Part shown: positions 1 through 6,531 of the stretch, piece by piece
Position numbering within the stretch: position 1 is the first letter of the stretch
How the letters are laid out: every line of letters begins with the position of its first letter
The notes under the pieces: model-generated
Databases searched by the model: none
What the model was told of the DNA's origin: nothing
The model's input: the letters and a program-made list of their open reading frames with translations, nothing else
Origin: JAABRU01 sp964505535
Lineage (GTDB): Bacteria > Desulfobacterota > Desulfobacteria > Desulfobacterales > Desulfococcaceae
Direction: 5' to 3'
DNA: 53,612 nucleotides
Assembly: GCA_964505535.1 (NCBI GenBank)
Contig: CAZDIU010000004.1
Span: 1-53,612, forward strand
Position numbers and translations under genes: made by a program

Positions 1-53
1 AATGCATTATATACATCGCCATGATCTCACTTATGCTCAGAAGATTATCAAGG

Positions 54-220
54 TATACTGATCCAATTTTGGTTTTCTCGGGCATGATTTTTGCTTTCAG
101 ACCGGATTGCAGAAAAACAGTCATTTCCGGCTCAGAATAATGCCGATACGGGTCAGAAAGGCATGTTTCCAGACTGTCAGCAATTTTTGTGCCAAAGAAA
201 ACCAAAATTGGATCAGTATA
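54..220. repeat. 167-bp element with 25-bp perfect terminal inverted repeats
   Basis: Positions 54-78 and 196-220 are perfect reverse complements over 25 bases (core ATCCAATTTTGGTTTTCT). The 117 bases between them hold no recognisable gene. This has the shape of a non-autonomous MITE. No target-site duplication is evident at the ends. It lies directly downstream of the transposase fragment at 230-455, in that gene's reading direction, and may have replaced the rest of that gene. Confidence 0.6.
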
Positions 221-229
221 ATCGTATTT

Positions 230-455
230 TCAAACAGGCTCTAAGACAGCTTCGGTTTTTTCTTCCGGCAGATGTGACCTGAACAATGCTGTTCCTTTCC
301 GTTCGGAAAAACGTGCTCTGCATGTCCGGCAGTATAACAGCCTCAGTTTTTTATCTCTCCCGTAATGCATACATACGGTCAGATTGCCTGCCCCCCCTCT
401 TGCCGTAATCGGAACATTCCTTATTCTGACAACAAAAATGTGAAAGATCCTTCAT
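230..455 (-). pseudogene. IS1-like transposase N-terminal fragment, frameshifted
   Basis: A start at 455 is preceded by a good ribosome site (GGAGGT, 5 bases before ATG). The translation begins MKDLSHFCCQNKECSDYGKR, the zinc-finger start typical of IS1/IS1595-like transposases. After a run of seven Gs (about 386-392) the frame must shift by one base. It then continues as AGNLTVCMHYGRDKK, LLYCRTCRARFSERKGTALF and HLPEEKTEAVLEPV, followed by a stop. The paired CxxxxC and CxxC motifs and the RFSERKGT segment are characteristic. The catalytic domain is absent, so this is a remnant. The identification is from family memory. Confidence 0.6.
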
Positions 456-572
456 TTTTATACCTCCGAAAGAAACAGTTGCTTTTTTATCTGTTCATTG
501 GTATATCTTTCTGAAATATATTACAGAAACTCTCGCTTTTCAACTGTTGCCGGACACAAGGTAATAATACTG

Positions 573-1068
573 TCAGGCATAAATAACATCCTTTTCAATA
601 TTTTCGATAAATCTGTTCCGCAGCCTGCTGCTTTTCCGGATCAGATCAATTTTCCTGTCAAACTTTTGTTCCACCTAAAAATTGCAATCCTCAAAAACGT
701 TTCTGGAATAAGTATAGGATTTTAATCATAAATAATTCAAATGCAGCAGTATGGGGCATTCACGATTTTCGTGAATGCCAATTCTTCAGCTATCCGGCGC
801 ATAGCCTTGATTAACAGGCAGTTTCAAAATTTGGCTGACCATCGATTGCAATTTTTAGGAACTTTTGTTCCAGATAAATCTGCAGACCGGCCAGCCAGTC
901 AAAACGGGAGGCTTTCAGTTCAACCAGAAAGTCAAGATCACTCTCCTTGTTCTGATTTCCTGCGGCACAGGAACCGAAAATGCCGATGCTTTTCACGCCG
1001 AATCTGTCTGCAAGAAAATTTTTGTCATCCCGCAGGGATTCAATGATTTCCTCAGCATATGAATTCAT
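573..1068 (-). pseudogene. MNT-type nucleotidyltransferase (MntA-like) split by a small element
   Basis: The N-terminal part (1068 to about 860) has the minimal nucleotidyltransferase signature: GIFGSCAAG followed by SDLDFLVEL (GS...SDxD). This is the fold of MntA-like antitoxins of HEPN-MNT toxin-antitoxin systems, which transfer nucleotides to the partner toxin. The C-terminal part (about 671 down to 573) reads EQKFDRKIDLIRKSSRL then ENIEKDVIYA and stop, the usual end of the family. Between them lies a 187-base inverted-repeat element. Joining the halves across the 12-base duplication restores one continuous frame of about 100 residues, the family's usual size. As it stands, an 85-residue protein (811-1068) could still be made, with a foreign tail that replaces the C-terminus. 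No HEPN partner gene is present. Confidence 0.75.
673..859. mobile_element. MITE-like insertion with 16-bp terminal inverted repeats and 12-bp duplication
   Basis: CCTAAAAATTGCAATC at 674-689 and its exact reverse complement at 844-859 bound a 187-base insert. The identical 12-mer AACTTTTGTTCC flanks it at 661-672 and 860-871, consistent with a target-site duplication. A hairpin lies inside (755-765 paired with 769-779). It interrupts the nucleotidyltransferase gene precisely between codons for EQKF and DRKID. There is no coding capacity of its own, so any movement would need a transposase supplied from elsewhere. Confidence 0.75.
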
Positions 1069-1083
1069 TGATCTGTCCGCCTT

Positions 1084-1272
1084 TTATTTATCCAAACTGA
1101 AATTATTCATCTGCCCGGAATAAAAACTTACCGGCAGCAGATAAGGACTTGGAAACTGTTTTGCCTTAAACAGAGTCGGTGACAATATCAGACCACCTGC
1201 ACCTCAGGCAATGAGAAACAGCACAGCCCAAAGCAGATATTTGCCGGATACAGATTTGAAACAGTATTTCAT
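1084..1272 (-). pseudogene. Short membrane-peptide ORF, copy 1 (in-frame stop)
   Basis: Reads MKYCFKSVSGKYLLWAVLFL, then IA and a TGA stop at 1204-1206. After the stop the same frame continues GAGGLILSPTLFKAKQFP through to TAA at 1084. The intact form would be a 62-residue peptide with one hydrophobic segment. It ends 15 bases before the MNT gene start, just ahead of that gene's ribosome site. Three other copies lie at 2219-1977, 3245-3096 and 4915-4781. The function is unknown. Whether the family is translated is uncertain, as no clear ribosome site precedes the ATG in any copy. Confidence 0.5.
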
Positions 1273-1346
1273 TTGGATATGCCCTGTTATGAAATATTTC
1301 CGTACTGTCTGAAAATTTCATCTGTAAATAAAAAAGTTATGTTTTC
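1111..1346 (-). repeat. 236-bp dispersed repeat, copy 1
   Basis: Strongly similar in direct orientation to 2058-2292 along its full length. It covers the short membrane-peptide ORF and about 70 bases upstream of it. A shared upstream stretch on the minus strand (TTTACAGATGAAATTTTCAG) is identical in both copies and could carry promoter function. Shorter, more diverged versions lie around 3096-3260 and 4781-4920. Confidence 0.7.
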
Positions 1347-1386
1347 AGTTTAAATCAGGGCAGAATTTCAACTCTCATGACACATA

Positions 1387-1638
1387 TCACTTATTTCTGA
1401 GTCGGCTCAGCAATTCATCTTTCGGAATCTGACACCATAACGAAACCTTCCCCAATATATCCGACAGCGTTCCTTTGGCAACCGGATCATGATTGGGTAT
1501 GGTGATTTTGTGTTTTCCGGAAGCAGTCTCTTTCATCAGACGGACATGACTGCCTCTCTGACGGACAACTTCATACCCCAACGTTTGAAGAAAACGGATG
1601 AGATTTTTTCCTGTGACTGCCGGGAGTTTTTCAGACAT
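1387..1638 (-). CDS. hicA: HicA-type mRNA interferase toxin
   Basis: 83 residues, the usual HicA/YcfA size. These toxins have a small double-stranded-RNA-binding fold that cleaves mRNA and use a catalytic histidine in a GSHxR-like motif. Here the motif is RQRGSHVRL at residues 27-35, followed by ITIPNHDPVAKGTLSDIL, the classic second half. The ATG overlaps the end of the upstream HicB gene by 8 bases, and GGGAGAA sits at the right distance, so translation is probably coupled. The order hicB-hicA is one of the two known arrangements. No damage is visible. Identification is confident from motif and partner; activity is inferred. Confidence 0.88.
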   Translation of the reverse strand: MSEKLPAVTGKNLIRFLQTLGYEVVRQRGSHVRLMKETASGKHKITIPNHDPVAKGTLSDILGKVSLWCQIPKDELLSRLRNK

Positions 1639-1855
1639 GAATTTCTCCCAAATTCATCATACCGAAAAGATACGGAACAGGATCGTAACTATCGGCGGCA
1701 TCGGAATCATCCTCAAGATGCAGTGTCAGTGCCTCTTTGAGATTTTTGACCGCCTCATCAAGAGTTTTTCCCTGTGTGAAAACATCGAAATCCATGCATC
1801 TGGCACAATAATATTCCCCGTCATGATAAATTTCTGACGTGATAATTTTTTTCAT
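1631..1855 (-). CDS. hicB: HicB-type antitoxin
   Basis: 74 residues beginning MKKIITSEIYHDGEYYCARC. This start was chosen because GGAGGGGAGAAG lies just before it and because HicB proteins normally begin at this point. An upstream in-frame ATG at 1933 would add 26 residues with no family match. The sequence has the partial RNase-H-like fold typical of HicB: GEYYCARCMDFDVFTQGKTLDEAVKNLKEAL. It presumably binds and neutralises the HicA encoded by the overlapping downstream gene. The C-terminus is short and shows no obvious DNA-binding domain, so autoregulation cannot be claimed. A membrane-peptide ORF copy lies 121 bases upstream. Confidence 0.85.
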   Translation of the reverse strand: MKKIITSEIYHDGEYYCARCMDFDVFTQGKTLDEAVKNLKEALTLHLEDDSDAADSYDPVPYLFGMMNLGEIHV

Positions 1856-1976
1856 TACTTCTTCTCCCCTCCATTCATAAAATAATTTTTTGACATCAGG
1901 ATGAACAGACAGTTCCCTGAAGTTTGAGAACAAAAGATTTCAGCAAATTCCGAATTTTACAGTATTTTCATCAACT

Positions 1977-2219
1977 TTAGTCCTTTATGCATATCTGTGC
2001 AAAAAACCGCTTACGCTTACCCGATTTATAAAATTGGTTGCACTCCTTCCGGTAAATCTGCCGGGAATAAAAACTCACCGGCAACAGATAAGGATTCGGA
2101 AACTGTTTTGCCTTAAACAGAGTCGGTGACAATAACAGAACACCTGCTCCCCCGGAAATGAGAAAAAACACAGCCCAAAGCACCTATTTGCCGCATACAG
2201 ATTTGAAACAATATTTCAT
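1977..2219 (-). pseudogene. Short membrane-peptide ORF, copy 2 (in-frame stop)
   Basis: The start matches copy 1 (MKYCFKSVCGK) but a TAG follows at codon 12. The same frame then continues VLWAVFFLISGGAGVLLLSP, then TLFKAKQFPNPYLLPVSFY and a basic tail to the stop at 1977. The hydrophobic segment and the SPTLFKAKQFP motif are the best conserved parts of the family. The disabling stop differs from that in copy 1, so the two copies decayed independently. A shorter product could start inside (2183), but nothing supports that start. Confidence 0.5.
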
Positions 2220-2292
2220 TTGGATATGCCTTATGATGAAACAGTCCCGTACTGTCTGAAAATTTCATCTGTAAACAGAAAAGCTGTGTTTT
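2058..2292 (-). repeat. 235-bp dispersed repeat, copy 2
   Basis: Direct repeat of 1111-1346, similar over the full length including about 70 bases upstream of the membrane-peptide ORF. It lies between the DUF29 gene end and the HicBA pair. Confidence 0.7.
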
Positions 2293-2331
2293 CCTCTTCT
2301 CTGTTTTGTTTATAACAATGCAATGAAATCC

Positions 2332-2784
2332 TCAATGGAAAAACCTGTCCTGATTTGACTGATATTCCTTTATTAAATCAAATGCTTTATTTTTAATTTC
2401 TTCGGGACTGACCATCTTCCCCAGTTCTTTCTCATCACAGGCTCCCTCAAATGCCTCCATTGATGCATATTCCAGAGCTGAGGGATATGCGTCAGAGAGA
2501 ATTTCCTTTAACTCACTGTCAGCCACATACAGTCCCCCTGATTTCCGTCTTTTATTGATATAACTGATCTCACGGGCAGAATTGCGGACAGATATTTCCC
2601 ACGATCTTGTAGTCCGTTTTTCCGCTTCCTGCTTAATGATATGCAGCAGCAGAATTTTTGCAAAACTTCTGATTTTGTAAATTTTATCATCCCGGCTCAT
2701 TTCTTCCATTTCTCCGATCAGGATCATCGCCTCATGATATTTTCCATGTTCAATATGTGATCGCAATTCCTGCAGTTCTTCCAT
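2332..2784 (-). CDS. DUF29-family protein
   Basis: 150 residues starting MEELQELRSHIEHGKYHEAM. The start at 2784 is chosen because AAGGATGG sits 5-9 bases ahead and the DUF29 domain begins here. An earlier in-frame ATG at 2859 has no ribosome site. The helical sequence continues KILLLHIIKQEAEKRTTRSW followed by SVRNSAREI, which resembles the DUF29 core where a short helix bundle carries the conserved W/RSW region. DUF29 proteins are common in cyanobacteria and in some other bacteria, often near toxin-antitoxin genes. Their function is not known. The gene follows the HicB-like gene at 2890-3102 by 105 bases and may share its transcript. Confidence 0.7.
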   Translation of the reverse strand: MEELQELRSHIEHGKYHEAMILIGEMEEMSRDDKIYKIRSFAKILLLHIIKQEAEKRTTRSWEISVRNSAREISYINKRRKSGGLYVADSELKEILSDAYPSALEYASMEAFEGACDEKELGKMVSPEEIKNKAFDLIKEYQSNQDRFFH

Positions 2785-2889
2785 GATATCCATCCTTTTT
2801 TGTCTGTTTTTATTCGGATTCGGTATGTTGAATCTCTTTTGGGCAATATTCCCCGCCAATTGCAGACGGCCTGTTTTTTTATAATAATT

Positions 2890-3102
2890 TCAATCCGCAG
2901 TTCTTTTCACCGGAAAAGTTGTGGAAATTTCTTCGGGAAACTGTTCCTCTTCAATGCAAAGATCAACAGCTTCCCTGATGTTCTCCAGAGCCTCGTTTAT
3001 TGCATGCCTGTAACTTCGGCATCCTTTGAAAACAGGACATTCGACAATGAAAACACCATCTGCATCCTGTTCGATAATAACCGGATAATGTTTTTTTAAC
3101 AT
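2890..3102 (-). CDS. HicB-like antitoxin without HicA partner
   Basis: 70 residues: MLKKHYPVIIEQDADGVFIV followed by ECPVFKGCRSYRHAINEALENI. The pattern is the HicB-like domain (a short beta-sheet with 'GxxxxxCPxxxGCxSxG'-type turn, then the EALENIREA helix). The start is supported by GGGGGG 8 bases ahead, and it overlaps the end of the upstream membrane-peptide ORF by 7 bases. No HicA-like gene is adjacent, because the next gene downstream encodes a DUF29 protein. It is therefore an orphan antitoxin or the survivor of a pair. The family call is solid; partner and role are unknown. Confidence 0.75.
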   Translation of the reverse strand: MLKKHYPVIIEQDADGVFIVECPVFKGCRSYRHAINEALENIREAVDLCIEEEQFPEEISTTFPVKRTAD

Positions 3103-3245
3103 CCTGATTTCCCCCCGAAACGATTCCAAATCCGCCGGATATGCTGATGCCCTGACAACATCAAAACACCTGCCGCACCCATAACAAAAAATACCATTCC
3201 GGCAGTCAGCAGATATTCTGATACAAATTTTAGGTGATATTTCAT
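3096..3245 (-). CDS. Short membrane-peptide ORF, copy 3 (intact)
   Basis: 49 residues, the best-preserved copy: MKYHLKFVSEYLLTAG, then a hydrophobic run MVFFVMGAAGVLML, then a basic tail (HQHIRRIWNRFGGK). It predicts a single membrane span with a positively charged C-terminal end. It overlaps the HicB-like start by 7 bases, a geometry that would couple translation. There is no clear ribosome site of its own. The 3' part differs from the other copies because it runs into the HicB gene. It could be a small membrane protein or toxin-like peptide; function unknown. Confidence 0.4.
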   Translation of the reverse strand: MKYHLKFVSEYLLTAGMVFFVMGAAGVLMLSGHQHIRRIWNRFGGKSGC

Positions 3246-3319
3246 TTGGATATATTGTCTGAAATCATAAAACTCTTTTTGTTTCCTTACTACAGATACA
3301 GACTGCCATAAATGTAAGA

Positions 3320-3450
3320 TCAATGCCGTTTCCTTAAGGAAAAAATTCCCCTCCCCCGGTGGGAGAGGCAGGGTAAAATCAGCGGTTTTCACCCTCCCCC
3401 CGCCCCTCCCTCAAGGGAGGGGAGAAAGCCGTCAACCGGTTTGACCCACT
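3320..3450. repeat. Composite of two palindromic repeat-family half-elements
   Basis: The left end (3320-3340) matches the arm of the elements at 26773-26854 and 38880-38951 (CCGTTTCCTTAAGG). The middle is a pair of C-rich/G-rich blocks able to form hairpins. The right end (GTCAACCGGTTTGACCCACT, 3431-3450) matches the arm of the element at 31131-31210. No matching opposite arms are present, so it looks like two elements nested or recombined. Confidence 0.5.
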
Positions 3451-3526
3451 ACCAATGCAAGATACACATTCTTATGCTAACCAAAGCCGGAGACTGAATC
3501 TGATTTTCAAATCATACGCTGAATAT

Positions 3527-4732
3527 TTATTTCCTGAGCTGAACCAGCAGTTGCAGTTCATCTGCAAAAAAATCCGGTTCAGTTCCATTATGATTTTTCA
3601 TTCCAAGAATAATTTTGTTTTTGACCCCCATACCCATATGCTCAACATATCCGTAATCTTTCATAGTCTGAATAAGAATGGGATTTCTGGGAATTCGCAA
3701 TCCCTGCTTCATCCGTTCCACTGTGACATTGTTGGGCAATGCTCCGGGACTTACAATCTCCATGCGATCAGCATATAAGGAAACTTCAACATCCGGAGGA
3801 CGTGTCCAATCCCGGTGAACAAAGGCATTGATAACCGCTTCCCTCACGGCTTCCGGAGGATAATCCCAGACAATTTTCCGTGTCAGCATATCTTGGGACA
3901 GTCTTTCGCAGGATGCATGCTGCCTTGCTTTGGACATCAGCAAATCAAGAAGTCCGTCTTCAATATGCTCTCCGATTTCATTCCACAATCCGACCAAAGG
4001 GCCGTCAAGTGAGGCTCTGTCTTTTGTATCATAATCTTTTTCAATGCCCGGAAATACAGTCCATTCCAGTCCGGCCTGCGGAAGAAAACGCCGGGGTTTG
4101 CGGCCAAAAAGAATCAGACCTGCAATTGTGCACATGTTTTTTCCATTATGAACAGTCATGTATTCCATATTTGCAAGAAGCTGCATCCATTCATCATCAT
4201 TTTGCGGCAGTGTATTCAGTTTCCTTACTCTTCCAAAATAGTCTTTGATACGCCTCAGATCCAGTTGGGAAAAACCTGTTCCTGACACAGGAAGGGTTTC
4301 CACATGGAGAAAACCGCGTTCCTGAAACAGCCTCATCTGTTCTTCACGGGTTGCAGGTCTGGAAGTGGAGCCGACCCGGATGTATACACTTTCCTGTCCT
4401 GAATGCCGCAGAACATAGGGTTTTGAGATTCCTGCATCTACGGCAATAATGGCAATTTTTTTGTCATCTATCTGGTATTCCTCATAATAGGGGATAATTC
4501 GGGGATGAATGAGATGGGTGCAGACATTCATTACCCATTGTTCCATATCCTTCCGCCTGATTCCGGACACAGAACCGTCATCATTTACGCCAACCAGGAT
4601 TTTTCCGCCTTTGAAATTCAGAAAAGCAACCATCTCTTTTGCCAGTTGTTCAGATCTGATTCCGTCCTGTTTGAATTCAATGCCGGAATTTTCTCCGTTT
4701 TTAATACATGTCAATATCTCTTCGGATTTCAT
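3527..4732 (-). CDS. AlbA_2 (Schlafen-like) domain ATP-binding protein
   Basis: 401 residues. The N-terminus (about 10-125) is an AlbA_2 domain with the signature GENSGIEFKQDG then AKEMVAFLNFKGGKILVGVN, found in Schlafen-like and RecG-related regulators. The C-terminus (about 295-395) is a GHKL-type ATP-binding domain (HATPase_c_4): EAVINAFVHRDWT, then DRMEIVSPGALP. Such proteins are often annotated as putative transcriptional regulators or RNA-binding proteins, and some occur in defence islands. It sits between two copies of the membrane-peptide ORF in an island of toxin-antitoxin genes. Length is slightly short for the family but both domains look complete. The biochemical role is not established here. 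Confidence 0.8.
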   Translation of the reverse strand: MKSEEILTCIKNGENSGIEFKQDGIRSEQLAKEMVAFLNFKGGKILVGVNDDGSVSGIRRKDMEQWVMNVCTHLIHPRIIPYYEEYQIDDKKIAIIAVDAGISKPYVLRHSGQESVYIRVGSTSRPATREEQMRLFQERGFLHVETLPVSGTGFSQLDLRRIKDYFGRVRKLNTLPQNDDEWMQLLANMEYMTVHNGKNMCTIAGLILFGRKPRRFLPQAGLEWTVFPGIEKDYDTKDRASLDGPLVGLWNEIGEHIEDGLLDLLMSKARQHASCERLSQDMLTRKIVWDYPPEAVREAVINAFVHRDWTRPPDVEVSLYADRMEIVSPGALPNNVTVERMKQGLRIPRNPILIQTMKDYGYVEHMGMGVKNKIILGMKNHNGTEPDFFADELQLLVQLRK

Positions 4733-4780
4733 TTCACTTTCACCAAAATGACACTTTCTTTATATAAAGCCTCAACTGTT

Positions 4781-4915
4781 TTATAATGGAACAGGAAACT
4801 GCTTTGATTTATACTTATGCACTGACAATATCAAAAAATTTGCTGCACCGATAACAGGAAATCCCCTTCCGGCAGTCAGCAGATATTCTGATACAGATTT
4901 TGGGTGATATTTCAT
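4781..4915 (-). CDS. Short membrane-peptide ORF, copy 4 (degenerate but open)
   Basis: 44 residues: MKYHPKSVSEYLLTAGRGFP then VIGAANFLILSVHKYKSKQF. It aligns codon by codon with copy 3 at 3245. Most differences are non-synonymous and several put Pro, Arg or Gly into the hydrophobic segment, so it is probably decaying. It ends 48 bases before the AlbA_2 gene start and begins 21 bases after the end of the Rpn-like gene. Confidence 0.35.
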   Translation of the reverse strand: MKYHPKSVSEYLLTAGRGFPVIGAANFLILSVHKYKSKQFPVPL

Positions 4916-4936
4916 TTTGTCAGTTTTCCGCCATTG

Positions 4937-5557
4937 TCAGTGTTCTGTCTCCTTCCCGCCCTTTTCGGCCAGTTCCATCAGTTTCTGCTCCAGTTCTGCA
5001 AGTTTCTGCTCCACCATTTCCTTTGAAAACAAACCGCTGGCCAGCAGTTGTCTGTATGTTTTGATTTCGCCCCGTACTTCCCCTTCCTTTCGCAGTCTTT
5101 CGGCAACTGTCATAATGACCTCCCTTCTGTCTTCATCCATCACCTGAATCAGTTTTGTCTCTGTTTCTTCCGGATCAATATCGTCCCGCACCTCATACAC
5201 ATAGCGGAGCACGGTTTCAAGATATTCCATGCCGGTTGTCTTCCGTGAGAGCTGTGCAGACAGGGGAAGCATCCGGTCAAAATGATCCCCGAAATCCGGC
5301 AGAAATATCCTGCGCATGACATGCACAAAGATCCGGAGGGTGATGATTCCTTTTATGTCCGCATCCGTGAATGCGGACAGATCCCTGAGCATGTATCTGA
5401 ATCTGGGAACATATTCCGATATTCTTTCCGCTCCGTCAATCATGTCCTGAAACTGCGTGCCGGTGGTCCATCTTTCCGATCCGTGATAAAACAGGACGGG
5501 AACAATTCCCGGAAGTCTGCATTCTCCGGGATTCTGCTTCACCCACAGACAAACCAT
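4937..5557 (-). pseudogene. Rpn-family (PD-(D/E)XK) nuclease-like protein, 5'-truncated
   Basis: The 206 residues match the C-terminal two-thirds of Rpn/transposase_31 proteins: LPGIVPVLFYHGSERW near the start, then a helical region and a coiled C-terminal tail (MVEQKLAELEQKLMELAEKG). Full-length members are about 300 residues and begin with a PD-(D/E)XK nuclease core. That core is missing, and the reading frame begins inside the downstream end of the sugar-epimerase gene, overlapping it by 19 bases. The lost 5' part marks a recombination junction near 5,545. Rpn proteins promote recombination in E. coli; this copy probably has no nuclease activity. Confidence 0.7.
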
Positions 5558-6531
5558 TCAACAGTCTTCCGCAGTCCTTCGGACAGATCGGTTTCTGCCT
5601 TCCATCCAAGCATTTTCTGGGCTTTTGAGGTGTCTGAAAAATTACGGCGGACATCGCCAAGTCTTGGAGCCATATGATTTAGCTGAATATCCGCATATCC
5701 GAAATCTGCCAAAATGACAAGAAGTTTGGCAGTCAGCTCACTTACGGTGGTTTCCGCACTGGTGGCTATCTGAAAAATTTCCCCTCCGATGTTTTCTTTG
5801 CTGGCGGCAAGACGAATTGCCCGAATCAGATCCCCGATATAAATAAAATCCCGTGTCTGGTTTCCATCTCCGTAAATTTTCAGCGTCTCTCCGCTCATTG
5901 CCTGCCGGATAAATTTTGCCACCACGCTGTTTTTATGACCGGAACCTGGGCCATAGACATTGCCGAAGCGCAGTGCTATGGTTTCCAGCCCGAAGGTTCT
6001 GCAATATGCCGAACAGTATCCTTCCCCGGCCAGTTTACTCGCACCGTAAGGGGATACCGGATGCGGGGCCAGGTTTTCATGAATCGGCGGCTCACATTCT
6101 CCCACGGGAGCGCCGCTGGATGCAAAAACAAAGCGTTTGACACCTTTCTGTCTTGCTGCTTCGAGCATATTGAAGGTCCCGATGACATTGGCCTCCATAT
6201 CAGCTCTTGGATTTTCAACAGAAGGAGCGACACCTGTGTTTGCAGCAAGATGAACAATCACATCAATGTTTTCACAGCATTTCAGGCAGGTGGAAAAATT
6301 TTTTATATCTCCCACAATGAGTTGAGGACTGAGAACCGAGGGAGAAGGGCTTAGGGAATCAGATGAGAGTTCTGTGAATTTGCAGAGTTGAGCCAGGTCT
6401 TCGCGTGTGCCCACAGAAAGATTGTCCAGGACGCGGATAAGATGACAGCGTTCAGAGATAAGATTTCTGATAAGACTTGTGCCGATAAAACCGCAGCCTC
6501 CGGTAATCAGCCACCTGTGTTTTAAGCCCAT
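5539..6531 (-). CDS. NAD-dependent sugar-nucleotide epimerase/dehydratase
   Basis: 330 residues, extended short-chain dehydrogenase fold. The NAD-binding motif is TGGCGFIG (residues 10-17); the catalytic serine pair is at 138-139 and the YxxxK pair is Tyr162 and Lys166. It is closest to UDP-glucose/UDP-GlcNAc 4-epimerases; the exact substrate cannot be read. The usual SSAAVYG segment is SSGAPVG here. Residues 54-70 (SSDSLSPSPSVLSPQL) are a low-complexity insert not expected in the family. The start overlaps the end of the UDP-sulfoquinovose synthase gene by 10 bases, so translation is likely coupled. It ends at the truncated Rpn gene. Likely role: surface polysaccharide precursor synthesis. 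Confidence 0.85.
   Translation of the reverse strand: MGLKHRWLITGGCGFIGTSLIRNLISERCHLIRVLDNLSVGTREDLAQLCKFTELSSDSLSPSPSVLSPQLIVGDIKNFSTCLKCCENIDVIVHLAANTGVAPSVENPRADMEANVIGTFNMLEAARQKGVKRFVFASSGAPVGECEPPIHENLAPHPVSPYGASKLAGEGYCSAYCRTFGLETIALRFGNVYGPGSGHKNSVVAKFIRQAMSGETLKIYGDGNQTRDFIYIGDLIRAIRLAASKENIGGEIFQIATSAETTVSELTAKLLVILADFGYADIQLNHMAPRLGDVRRNFSDTSKAQKMLGWKAETDLSEGLRKTVEWFVCG

Noticed and set aside
1..85. Minus-strand open frame from ATG at 85 running off the left edge
   Set aside because: It crosses the inverted-repeat arm at 54-78, has no clear ribosome site and too few codons to judge.
1084..4915. Integron attC sites as an explanation of the gene-module array
   Set aside because: The repeats are long, coding-like and lack the paired core sites expected of attC; no integrase was seen.
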